A stretch of 5,952 nucleotides of DNA. Origin: Prevotellaceae bacterium. GTDB lineage: Bacteria; Bacteroidota; Bacteroidia; Bacteroidales; UBA932. The notes below the pieces were generated by a model. The model was not told where the DNA came from and made no database searches. It saw only the letters and a program-made list of their open reading frames with translations. The translations under genes and the position numbers were made by a program. Of the stretch, positions 1 through 5,761 are shown in pieces (position 1 is the first letter of the stretch; each line of letters opens with the position of its first letter). Location of the stretch: contig JAITKG010000192.1 of assembly GCA_031278495.1 (NCBI GenBank), forward strand, positions 1 to 5,952, given 5' to 3'.

Positions 1-20
1 TTATATTATATTTAATGGTT

Positions 21-1001
21 TTAATCCGTAGTTTCTTTCTCTGTTTGTTCCTTTGTTTCGTCTACAAATTGCGTTACCAGTATCAGTGCGCTTTCGTTCT
101 CTTCCATTGCCGGCAGGTACTTGGCGAATTTCACCAAATCCGATGTACTTAAAAATTCCCGCAGCTTCGGAATGAAATAATCCGGCAATGGCAATTGCGC
201 CAACGCCTGCAAGATTTCGTCCGACGTCTGTTCCGGCGCCTGAATGGCATAACGCTTCTCCAAGTACACCCGCAACACGTCTGTAACGCGCGTATAGTAC
301 AATTTCACCTTATTATTTTGCCACAGTTTTTCGGCTTTGATTTTTTCCAGTTCCCGTAGCGCCACGATGTGCGGCGGCTCAGCGGGCTTGATTTTTCCAA
401 ACACCGGCTGTTTCTTCCGCAAACGGATAATTACATAAATTAACGCTGCAATCAACGCCAATATGAGTATTCCCATTGTCGCCCATGGCCACAGGATTTC
501 CAGCAATGTATAAGGATACTTTACCGGCGGTTTGATGTCTTTCAATAATTTTACTTTTGTGCTGTCGTCAGCTGACAGGAAAGCGATGAGCAGGCTGTCG
601 GGCAGGGTGTTTACTTTCAGGGTAACCGAATTGAAATAAAGCGTATCCACCAGATTATTGTTGCGGTGTGTAACCAGCGCCGGAATCTGCGGCAGCTCAT
701 AAATCCCCGCGTCGAACGAGGTTAGCAGCAGTTTGCTTTCGATGGTTATATTGTCTTTTGTGCGTTGCAATGTATCGGGACCGGTAGTTTTCAGCACCTC
801 AATCAATCCATTCCCGATGCTGTCAACGCGTGCAAAATATACCTGCACGGAAGAAGGCATCGTCGCCTTGAACGACCATTCGACTTGCTCGCCAATCATA
901 ATGCTGTCGCGGCTGAGCGAAGTACTGAACAAGGGCTCCTGCGCAAAACCCGCCTGCGCCGCCATGATAAAAAAAGTAAACAAGATAATTTTTCTTCTCA
1001 T
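21..1001 (-). CDS. BatD-like membrane protein of the MoxR/DUF58 (bat) operon
   Basis: 326-residue protein of unassigned biochemical function. Residues 1-20 are a signal peptide: MRRK, a hydrophobic core, then a likely cleavage site after AGFA before QEP. Residues about 25-135 look like an extracytoplasmic beta-rich domain. Residues about 172-194 (from WPWATMG) form one membrane span followed by the positive run RLRKK. Residues about 210-315 are a charged, helical cytoplasmic tail ending in a Glu/Thr/Lys-rich stretch. This layout resembles BatD/DUF4381-type proteins, which accompany MoxR ATPases and VWA proteins in Bacteroidota. It is the third gene after moxR and DUF58, starting 38 nt after the DUF58 stop, so it is probably co-transcribed. 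The start is the ATG immediately before the signal peptide; its upstream sequence is A/T-rich without an SD. The family label rests on layout and context rather than a diagnostic motif. The protein could be an anchor linking periplasmic and cytoplasmic parts of the complex. Confidence 0.8.
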   Translation of the reverse strand: MRRKIILFTFFIMAAQAGFAQEPLFSTSLSRDSIMIGEQVEWSFKATMPSSVQVYFARVDSIGNGLIEVLKTTGPDTLQRTKDNITIESKLLLTSFDAGIYELPQIPALVTHRNNNLVDTLYFNSVTLKVNTLPDSLLIAFLSADDSTKVKLLKDIKPPVKYPYTLLEILWPWATMGILILALIAALIYVIIRLRKKQPVFGKIKPAEPPHIVALRELEKIKAEKLWQNNKVKLYYTRVTDVLRVYLEKRYAIQAPEQTSDEILQALAQLPLPDYFIPKLREFLSTSDLVKFAKYLPAMEENESALILVTQFVDETKEQTEKETTD

Positions 1002-1039
1002 TTTATTTATACTTGCATTTATACAGTAATCAACCTTTG

Positions 1040-1921
1040 TTATGACCGGCTCTCAAACAAGCGCACCAACGGTTTCACATAATCTTCGCTTGTACTGATG
1101 CGCACATTGTCTACGCGGCATTTCGAGAGCGCCTGCGTAACGTTCCTGTCCGCTTCGCGCCACCATCCGGCATAATTGTTGCGCACTTTGCGGCTGGAGG
1201 TGTTTACCCATATTTCCTTGCCGCTTTCGGCGTCGCGCAGTTGCATGATACCGACCTTCGGCAACTCCGTTTCGCGCGGGTCGTAGAGGCGGATAGCCGC
1301 CAAATCGTGTTTATTGGCTGCAATTTTCAGTGCATCGGTAAAACGCGCCTGCCCATTGGCGTCGAAGTCCAGCATGTCGGACAGCACAAATGCCGTGCAG
1401 CGTTTTTTGATAGCATTCGTCAGGTATTGCAACGCCGCCGACACGTCGGTTTGCACGCCCGCCGGCTCAAATTCTATCAACTCGCGGATGATGCGCAATA
1501 AATGCGTGCGGCCTTTTTTAGGCGGAATAAATTTTTCTACTTTATCGCTAAAAAATAACGCCCCTACTTTGTCGTTATTGATAGACGCCGAAAACGAGAG
1601 CACCGCTGCCACTTCCGCCATCAGGTCGCGTTTCAGTTTTTGTACAGTGCCGAAATTCCGCGAGCCGCTGACGTCAATCAATAGCATCATGGTGAGTTCG
1701 CGCTCTTCTTCGAAAATCTTTACGTAGGGCGCATTCAGGCGGGCGGTAACATTCCAGTCCATGTTCCGCACATCGTCGCCATACTGGTATTCGCGCACCT
1801 CACTGAACGCCATCCCGCGTCCCTTGAATGCGCTGTGGTATTCGCCTGCAAAAATTTGCCGCGACAGTCCGCGCGTTTTTATTTCAATCTTCCTGACCGA
1901 TTTCAGTAAGTCGTTTACCAT
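1040..1921 (-). CDS. DUF58 protein with VWA-like fold
   Basis: 293-residue soluble protein of the DUF58 family. The family signature lies at residues 34-61 (GRGMAFSEVREY, YGDDVRNMDWN, TAR). A VWA-like domain follows: the metal-binding (MIDAS) motif DVSGS is at 83-87, a candidate second-loop Thr at T158 in QTDVSAA, and a third-loop Asp at D182 in LSDMLD, so the metal site looks intact. No signal peptide or membrane span is visible, so it should act in the cytoplasm, probably as an adaptor or partner of the MoxR ATPase encoded just upstream. The molecular target of these modules is generally unknown. The gene starts 76 nt after the moxR stop and ends 38 nt before the BatD-like gene, all on one strand, consistent with an operon. 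The ATG is preceded by A/T-rich sequence with no SD. Length and motif order are normal for the short, membrane-free DUF58 proteins found beside moxR. Confidence 0.92.
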   Translation of the reverse strand: MVNDLLKSVRKIEIKTRGLSRQIFAGEYHSAFKGRGMAFSEVREYQYGDDVRNMDWNVTARLNAPYVKIFEEERELTMMLLIDVSGSRNFGTVQKLKRDLMAEVAAVLSFSASINNDKVGALFFSDKVEKFIPPKKGRTHLLRIIRELIEFEPAGVQTDVSAALQYLTNAIKKRCTAFVLSDMLDFDANGQARFTDALKIAANKHDLAAIRLYDPRETELPKVGIMQLRDAESGKEIWVNTSSRKVRNNYAGWWREADRNVTQALSKCRVDNVRISTSEDYVKPLVRLFESRS

Positions 1922-1997
1922 TGTTATAAATAATATGTTCTTGCTTTTTGGAAACTGTTACGAAAAGTAGAGCATTACTCATTTCCACTGCCGCTTT

Positions 1998-2990
1998 CTA
2001 TGGTACTTCCACGCTATTGAGCACTTGCGTAACGATGTCTTCCGGCGTGATATTTTCCGCTTCGGCTTCATAGGTAAGCCCCATGCGGTGGCGCAGCACT
2101 TCGTAGCAAACGGCGCGCACATCTTCAGGAATCACATAGCCGCGATGTTTCAGGAAAGCGTATGCTTTCGACGCCATAGCCAGTGAAATGCTGGCGCGCG
2201 GCGATGCGCCGTAAGCCAACAGGTTCTTCAACGACGCCAGCCCATATTCTTCCGGCGTGCGGGTAGCATACACAATATCGACAATATAGCGTTCGATTTT
2301 TTCGTCCATATACACATCGCGCACCACGCCCCGCGCCTTGATAATATCTTCGGGTTTCAGCGAGCAGGTTGCTTTCGGAAATTCGCCCGAAATATTTTGC
2401 CGGATGATGAGTTTTTCTTCATCCTTACGCGGATAACTTACCACCACTTTCAACATAAAACGGTCAACCTGCGCTTCGGGCAGCGGATACGTTCCTTCCT
2501 GCTCTATCGGGTTTTGCGTGGCAAGTACCAAAAACGGTTCAGGCAGCTTGAAAGTCTTGTCGCCAATAGTAACTTGCCGTTCCTGCATGGCTTCGAGCAG
2601 GGCGCTTTGCACCTTTGCAGGCGAACGGTTAATTTCGTCAGCCAAGATGAAATTCGCGAAAACAGGTCCTTGCTTCACTTGAAATTGCTCGCTTTTCTGA
2701 CTGTAGATAAGCGTTCCGATGAGGTCTGCAGGCAGCAGGTCGGGGGTGAATTGGATACGGCTGAATTGTGCATCGACAATACTGGCAAGCGTATTTATGG
2801 CTAATGTTTTTGCCAGTCCCGGCACGCCTTCCAGCAGGATATGCCCGTTGGCGAGCAGGCCTATCAGTAAATTGTCGACGAGGTTTTTTTGACCAACAAT
2901 CACCTTGTGCATTTCCATATTGATAATGTCTACAAAGGCGCTTTCCTGTTGAATCCGGTCGTTTAGTTCTTTGATGTTTGCTTTTTCCAT
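1998..2990 (-). CDS. moxR: MoxR-family AAA+ ATPase
   Basis: 330-residue AAA+ ATPase of the MoxR family (AAA_3 core plus C-terminal lid). Visible motifs: Walker A GVPGLAKT at 55-62; Walker B ILADEIN at 115-121 with D118/E119; sensor 1 in ATQNP with N160; the PLPEAQVDRF block at 169-178 with candidate arginine finger R177; and sensor 2 in GASPRAS with R265. All key residues are present, so it should be an active ATPase. MoxR proteins act as chaperone-like remodellers, usually paired with VWA-domain partners, and the DUF58 gene 76 nt downstream is the expected partner. It is the first gene of the minus-strand operon and is divergent from truA. The ATG at 2990 gives the normal N-terminus for the family and has only A/T-rich sequence upstream, no SD. 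The biological substrate cannot be read from the sequence. Confidence 0.96.
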   Translation of the reverse strand: MEKANIKELNDRIQQESAFVDIINMEMHKVIVGQKNLVDNLLIGLLANGHILLEGVPGLAKTLAINTLASIVDAQFSRIQFTPDLLPADLIGTLIYSQKSEQFQVKQGPVFANFILADEINRSPAKVQSALLEAMQERQVTIGDKTFKLPEPFLVLATQNPIEQEGTYPLPEAQVDRFMLKVVVSYPRKDEEKLIIRQNISGEFPKATCSLKPEDIIKARGVVRDVYMDEKIERYIVDIVYATRTPEEYGLASLKNLLAYGASPRASISLAMASKAYAFLKHRGYVIPEDVRAVCYEVLRHRMGLTYEAEAENITPEDIVTQVLNSVEVP

Positions 2991-3007
2991 ATAAATGTTT
3001 ATTTTTG
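2977..3007 (+). promoter_or_regulatory. candidate promoter for truA (TTTG-N19-TATTTTTG)
   Basis: TTTG at 2977-2980 and TATTTTTG at 3000-3007 match the Bacteroidota sigma-ABfr consensus exactly (TTTG, 19 bp, TAnnTTTG). The -33 part lies within the first codons of the divergent moxR. Transcription would start near 3013 and leave a leader of about 130 nt ahead of truA. The match is good, but T-rich DNA raises the chance of a coincidental hit. Confidence 0.45.
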
Positions 3008-3055
3008 TGGTTTTATTTTTCGTTTGTTAAGACTAAAAAATTATAAAATAGTTTA

Positions 3056-3118
3056 ATGATAAAAAAGAGTTGCGAAAATACAAAATTTTTTGGAGGGAAA
3101 CAAGTTATCGGATGTTAA
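3056..3118 (+). CDS. possible 20-codon upstream ORF in the truA leader
   Basis: ATG at 3056 opens a 20-codon frame (MIKKSCENTKFFGGKQVIGC) ending in TAA at 3116-3118. It contains GGAGGG at 3092-3097 and its stop overlaps the ATG of the next small ORF at 3112. No family is recognised and no SD precedes it. It may be chance; it is listed only because it forms an overlapping chain leading into truA. Confidence 0.15.
   Translation: MIKKSCENTKFFGGKQVIGC
3073..3103 (-). promoter_or_regulatory. candidate promoter for the moxR operon
   Basis: On the minus strand, TTG (3101-3103) is separated by 20 bp from TATTTTCG (3073-3080). This is one mismatch from the Bacteroidota -7 box TAnnTTTG at the expected distance from a -33 TTG. 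It would start transcription near 3067 and give a leader of about 75 nt before moxR. The region is very A/T-rich, so a chance match is possible. Confidence 0.35.
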
Positions 3119-3147
3119 TAGTGGGCTTAAAAGTAGTCAAAAAGTAA
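3112..3147 (+). CDS. possible 11-codon leader ORF overlapping the truA start
   Basis: ATG at 3112 opens an 11-codon frame (MLIVGLKVVKK) whose TAA stop (3145-3147) shares one base with the truA ATG in the arrangement TAATG, typical of termination-reinitiation coupling. An SD-like GGAGG lies 15 nt upstream of its ATG, which is longer than the usual spacing. This could be a leader peptide that couples to truA, but in such A/T-rich DNA chance cannot be excluded. Confidence 0.25.
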   Translation: MLIVGLKVVKK

Positions 3148-3917
3148 TGCGTTATTTCATTTATTTATCATATAAAGGAACAAATTATCATGGATGGCAA
3201 GTGCAGGCCAATGCCCGCACGGTACAGGGCGAAGTGAACCGGGCGCTTTCGCTGTTGCTGGACGAAAAAATAGAAACCACCGGCGCCGGCCGCACCGATA
3301 CCGGCGTGCATGCAAGCTACTTCGTGGCGCATTTCGATAGCAGGCAATACGAATTATACGTTGCCGCCAACGGTACGGCACAAGCCCTGTATAAACTCAA
3401 CTGCATACTTCCCGGCGACATTTGCATCCACGATATTCTGCGTGTGGAGGCTACTGCGCACGCACGCTTCGACGCAGTGCAGCGTACTTACAAATATTAT
3501 ATAAGTACGGAAAAAAATCCGTTCAACACAGAATTTGCAGCGTTCATTCCTTTTAAATTGGATGTGGCGGCAATGAATGACGCGGCGCAATTGTTGTTTG
3601 AATACACCGATTTCACCAGTTTTGCCAAATTGCACGGGCAAAGCAAAACCAACCATTGCCGTATCATACAAGCCCGGTGGGAAGCTACTGCCGGCAGGCT
3701 GGAATTTACTATTTCCGCCGACCGTTTCCTGCGCAATATGGTGCGCGCCATCACCGGGACATTGATTGACGTGGGGCGCGGAAAAATTACCGGTGAAGAC
3801 CTGCGCCATATTATAACCCGAAAAAACCGTTGCGCCGCCGGCAATTCCGTACCCGCAAAAGGATTATGGCTAACGGATATACAATATAAAAATGCACCGG
3901 TATTCCCCCGTGCATAA
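3147..3917 (+). CDS. truA: tRNA pseudouridine(38-40) synthase TruA
   Basis: 256-residue TruA, which isomerises uridines 38-40 in the anticodon stem-loop of many tRNAs to pseudouridine. The N-terminus RYFIYLSYKGTNYHGWQVQ is the typical TruA opening. The catalytic motif GAGRTDTGVHA is at 46-56, with nucleophile D51. Later conserved blocks are FDAVQRTYKYYI (about 108-119), DFTSFAK (about 154-160) and FLRNMVRAITGTLIDVGRG (about 193-211). The ATG at 3147 is preferred over an in-frame TTG at 3090 because family homology begins exactly there and the 19 extra residues look random. Only A-rich sequence precedes the start, with no SD. The gene stands alone on the plus strand, divergent from moxR and convergent with hpf, so it is a single transcription unit. 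Length and motifs are normal. Confidence 0.97.
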   Translation: MRYFIYLSYKGTNYHGWQVQANARTVQGEVNRALSLLLDEKIETTGAGRTDTGVHASYFVAHFDSRQYELYVAANGTAQALYKLNCILPGDICIHDILRVEATAHARFDAVQRTYKYYISTEKNPFNTEFAAFIPFKLDVAAMNDAAQLLFEYTDFTSFAKLHGQSKTNHCRIIQARWEATAGRLEFTISADRFLRNMVRAITGTLIDVGRGKITGEDLRHIITRKNRCAAGNSVPAKGLWLTDIQYKNAPVFPRA

Positions 3918-4089
3918 ACTTACCTGTTATAATATAGGTAACAACCGCCGCCGGCTTGCTTCGGGTTACGTCTTCGTTGGGCGAACAGCGGCAATGAATA
4001 AAACAGGGAGAAAAGATTTTCTCCCCTACAGGTAAATACACACCTAATTTGTTTTAATCGGCATTTATTTGTGGGCAATCCTGAATTTA
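3918..4089. other. convergent truA/hpf intergenic region with GC-rich structured core
   Basis: 172 bp without a convincing gene. TTACCTGT (3920-3927) and ACAGGTAA (4028-4035) are 8-bp inverted repeats about 116 bp apart from end to end. Between them lies a core at about 3945-3994 that is clearly richer in G+C than its surroundings, with smaller pairings: TTACCT/AGGTAA at 3920-3941 and GTAAC/GTTAC at 3938-3969. The hairpin at 4006-4025 is described separately. The ORFs that cross this region on the minus strand have no recognisable protein features. It could be a dispersed intergenic repeat or a small RNA; the single copy here cannot decide. Confidence 0.4.
4000..4025 (-). terminator. intrinsic terminator of hpf
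   Basis: GGGAGAAAA (4006-4014) and TTTTCTCCC (4017-4025) form a perfect inverted repeat, in practice an 8-bp stem with a 4-nt loop. On the minus strand it is followed by TGTTTTATT, a U-rich tract, about 65 nt after the hpf stop. On the plus strand no U tract follows, so it should mainly end the hpf transcript, although it might also slow read-through from truA. Confidence 0.65.
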
Positions 4090-4383
4090 TTATGCCCCGC
4101 GCATTTTCTCTTTGGTTTTCTTCAATTGGATTTTCAACACATCCACGCATTGGCGCACGGCTTCCTCAAATGTCCTGCATTGTTTTTCGGTGCGTAAATC
4201 ATAGCCGGGAATTTCCAGACGGACGGCTACTTTTTTATTATCATGATCCGGGGTGAGGCTCATGGTAACCTCTGCAGCGATAATGCCGTCGAAAAAACGG
4301 TCTAACTTCTTTACTTTTTTGATAGCAAAATCTACCAATTTGTGGTCGGCGTCAAATTTTACCGATTGTACACGTACTTCCAT
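4090..4383 (-). CDS. hpf: ribosome hibernation-promoting factor, short form
   Basis: 97-residue HPF/RaiA-family protein, which binds the decoding centre of the 30S subunit and inactivates ribosomes in slow growth or stress. The fold is the beta-alpha-beta-beta-beta-alpha of the family: VRVQSVKFDADHKLVDFAIKKVKKLDRFF, then strands around AAEVTMSL and KVAVRLEIPG, and the final helix TFEEAVRQCVDVLKIQLKKTKEK. It is the short type, lacking the C-terminal dimerisation domain of long HPF. Unlike most genes here it has a strong SD at ideal distance. It lies downstream of xerC on the same strand after a 160-nt gap, the order seen in other Bacteroidota, and it ends at a hairpin terminator. No promoter stands out in the gap, so it may be transcribed from xerC or from an unrecognised promoter. 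Confidence 0.93.
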   Translation of the reverse strand: MEVRVQSVKFDADHKLVDFAIKKVKKLDRFFDGIIAAEVTMSLTPDHDNKKVAVRLEIPGYDLRTEKQCRTFEEAVRQCVDVLKIQLKKTKEKMRGA

Positions 4384-4390
4384 AATTTGT

Positions 4391-4397
4391 CCTCCTT
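4391..4397 (-). promoter_or_regulatory. strong Shine-Dalgarno of hpf
   Basis: The mRNA reads AAGGAGG, then 7 nt (ACAAAUU), then AUG. Seven contiguous bases can pair with the 16S rRNA 3' end (CCUCCUU) at optimal spacing. This is unusual in Bacteroidota, where most mRNAs lack an SD, and it contrasts with xerC, truA, moxR, DUF58 and the BatD-like gene in this window. Confidence 0.85.
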
Positions 4398-4495
4398 AAA
4401 TAAAAATGTTTATTATTGATTGATGCGATTATTGAAACGCTGATTTTCATCCTCGCTATTTTATTATTATTTAATCTCTAATACTTATATTTTTC

Positions 4496-4520
4496 CACAA
4501 AGCCGCAAAAAACGCAAAGA
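4496..4520 (+). repeat. degenerate CGCAAAG-type short tandem repeat
   Basis: Three imperfect units follow one another: CACAAAG (4496-4502), CGCAAAA (4504-4510) and CGCAAAG (4513-4519). They resemble the (A)CGCAAAG intergenic repeats that I recall as common in Bacteroidota and some other phyla. The copy lies just downstream of the xerC stop. Family membership is from memory and not verified. Confidence 0.4.
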
Positions 4521-4543
4521 ATAATTTTCTTGTTTTTTAAATT

Positions 4544-5470
4544 CTACCTCGTCCGCTGCCCAGTGCTACTGTCTTCCGCTCTCGGGTGCGCTTTTGCGTA
4601 TACTTTTTTTAATTTGGCAAACGAATTGTGCGTATAAACCTGCGTAGCGGCAAGGCTCGAATGTCCCAATGTTTCCTTTATACTCATGATGTCGGCGCCG
4701 TTGTTCAATAAATGCGTAGCCAGCGAATGGCGCAACACATGCGGGCTTTTTTTCCCCGTAAACCCTTGTTGATTTGCCAGCCGGTCGTGCACTAAGCGGT
4801 TTACTGCCTGTGGATACAACGGTTTTCCTTTTCCGGTTACAAACAGGCGGTCGTTGCCGGCCAAGTCCGGGAAAGTCGTTTCCCGCAAGGTTAAATAATC
4901 CTTCAACTGCGTCGTTATTTCTTTGGTAAGCGGCGTTTCGCGCTGCTTGTCACCTTTTCCGGTAACGCGCAATACCACTTCCGTACCTGCAATATGAATA
5001 TCTGCCGGGCGCAAAGCAATCAATTCGGCGCGGCGGATGCCAGTGGTATAAAACAAGTCAATAATCATCCGGTCGCGCACGTTGATATAATCGCCGCCGG
5101 CAATGTCGCTGTTAAGGAAATCATTTAGCGCCGTTGCTGCAAAAAATTCAGGTAGCCGTTTGCTTGTTTTCGGGCGTTGGATTTTTTGCATCGGGTTTTT
5201 TTCGAGGACATTTTCCTTTAGCAAAAATTTGAAAAACCGGTTCAATGCCGAAAGTTGTAAATTGACGGTGCGTGTGGACAGTTGGTTTTTGAGCAAACCA
5301 GCCATCCACGAACGTATTTCTTGCGCCGTCAATGTAGCCAATGCCTGCGTATCGTTGCCGGGGATGGCTGCGTGGTCTAAAAAATGCCGGATAGCGTCGG
5401 CATAGATACTTATTGTCCGCCCGGAGTAGCGTTTTTCGTAGCGCAAGTGGTTAATGAACCGGTGATACAT
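4544..5470 (-). CDS. xerC: tyrosine recombinase XerC/XerD-type
   Basis: 308-residue tyrosine recombinase of the Xer type, which resolves chromosome dimers at dif during cell division. Residues 1-90 form the SAM-like DNA-binding domain (FINHLRYEKRYSGRTISIY; later STRTVNLQLSALNRFFKFL). The catalytic domain has all active-site residues: R146 in TGIRRAEL, K172 in VTGKGDKQR, H244 and R247 in SPHVLRHSLATHLL, H270 in LGHSS, and nucleophile Y279 in QVYTH. Length is normal, and about 14 polar residues (HPRAEDSSTGQRTR) extend the C-terminus. It sits between rpsU and hpf, the housekeeping position of xerC in Bacteroidota, which argues against a phage or transposon integrase. The ATG at 5470 has no SD. 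Which Xer partner it is cannot be settled without the second paralogue. Confidence 0.93.
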   Translation of the reverse strand: MYHRFINHLRYEKRYSGRTISIYADAIRHFLDHAAIPGNDTQALATLTAQEIRSWMAGLLKNQLSTRTVNLQLSALNRFFKFLLKENVLEKNPMQKIQRPKTSKRLPEFFAATALNDFLNSDIAGGDYINVRDRMIIDLFYTTGIRRAELIALRPADIHIAGTEVVLRVTGKGDKQRETPLTKEITTQLKDYLTLRETTFPDLAGNDRLFVTGKGKPLYPQAVNRLVHDRLANQQGFTGKKSPHVLRHSLATHLLNNGADIMSIKETLGHSSLAATQVYTHNSFAKLKKVYAKAHPRAEDSSTGQRTR

Positions 5471-5491
5471 TTGCCCGTTGTTTTTTCACCG

Positions 5492-5523
5492 CTAAAATAA
5501 AAAAAAAAACCGGAAAGTGCAAA
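5492..5523 (-). promoter_or_regulatory. candidate xerC promoter overlapping the rpsU terminator
   Basis: On the minus strand, TTTG (5520-5523, in the terminator loop) is followed after 20 bp by TATTTTAG (5492-5499), one mismatch from TAnnTTTG. Transcription would start near 5486, about 16 nt before the xerC ATG. It would explain how xerC is expressed behind a strong terminator. The T-rich tract makes a chance match possible. Confidence 0.3.
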
Positions 5524-5540
5524 TAAATCGACTTTCCGGT
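5499..5540 (-). terminator. intrinsic terminator of rpsU
   Basis: ACCGGAAAGT (5531-5540 read on the minus strand) pairs with ACTTTCCGGT (5509-5518) as a perfect 10-bp stem with a 12-nt loop, followed on the minus strand by an uninterrupted run of 11 T (counting the last stem base). It begins 20 nt after the rpsU stop. This is a textbook Rho-independent terminator and separates rpsU from xerC. Confidence 0.92.
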
Positions 5541-5559
5541 CCTTATGTTGTAGGGAAAA

Positions 5560-5751
5560 TTATTCTTCTTCCGACTGCAAACGTTGGCGGTAAACGGCGC
5601 GTTTAATTTCGTCACGGCGTTTTACGGATTTCTTTTCAAAAGTTTTGCGTGAACGTAATTCACGGATGACGCCTGTTTTTTCGAACTTCCGCTTAAATTT
5701 TTTCAACGCCCGTTCGATATTTTCACCTTCTTTTATTTGTACAATAATCAT
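5560..5751 (-). CDS. rpsU: 30S ribosomal protein bS21
   Basis: 63-residue bS21, a basic protein of the 30S platform near the 3' end of 16S rRNA. The sequence opens with MIIVQIKEGENIERALKKFK, followed by RELRSRKTFEKKSVKRRDEIKRAVYRQR, a close match to Bacteroidota bS21. Tyr54 (in RAVYRQR) sits at the position where, in Flavobacterium johnsoniae, a bS21 tyrosine helps hold the anti-SD of 16S rRNA out of reach. The start is the ATG at 5751 because family homology begins there; an in-frame ATG at 5895 would add 48 residues with no homology. It has its own -7 box, a very strong SD and its own terminator, so it is probably a monocistronic unit. Given that bS21 occludes the anti-SD, its SD-dependent translation is likely self-limiting. 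Confidence 0.97.
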   Translation of the reverse strand: MIIVQIKEGENIERALKKFKRKFEKTGVIRELRSRKTFEKKSVKRRDEIKRAVYRQRLQSEEE

Positions 5752-5761
5752 GGAGTCACAT

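Larger units (their letters stand above)
4384..4543. other. xerC-hpf intergenic region
   Basis: 160 bp, A/T-rich, without a convincing gene, tRNA or hairpin terminator. It contains a short degenerate CGCAAAG-type repeat (listed separately), two copies of ATTATTGA 16 bp apart (4412-4419 and 4428-4435), and the hpf SD. I found no clear TAnnTTTG box for hpf on the minus strand; the nearest is TATTCTTTG, which has one base too many. Confidence 0.6.

Noticed and set aside
1886..1982. 32-codon minus-strand ORF in the moxR-DUF58 gap (MSNALLFVTVSKK...)
   Set aside because: No SD, no recognisable family, and it runs out of frame into the DUF58 gene; likely chance.
2397..2804. 135-codon plus-strand ORF within moxR, and other long antisense ORFs in DUF58 and truA
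   Set aside because: Shadows of well-supported genes, with no family features and low-complexity translations.
3090..3146. TTG start adding 19 residues to TruA
   Set aside because: TruA homology begins at MRYFIYLSYKG; GGAGGG lies after, not before, this TTG, and the extra residues look random.
3920..3941. TTACCT/AGGTAA hairpin as a truA terminator
   Set aside because: Only 6 A/T-rich base pairs with a 10-nt loop and no U tract after it.
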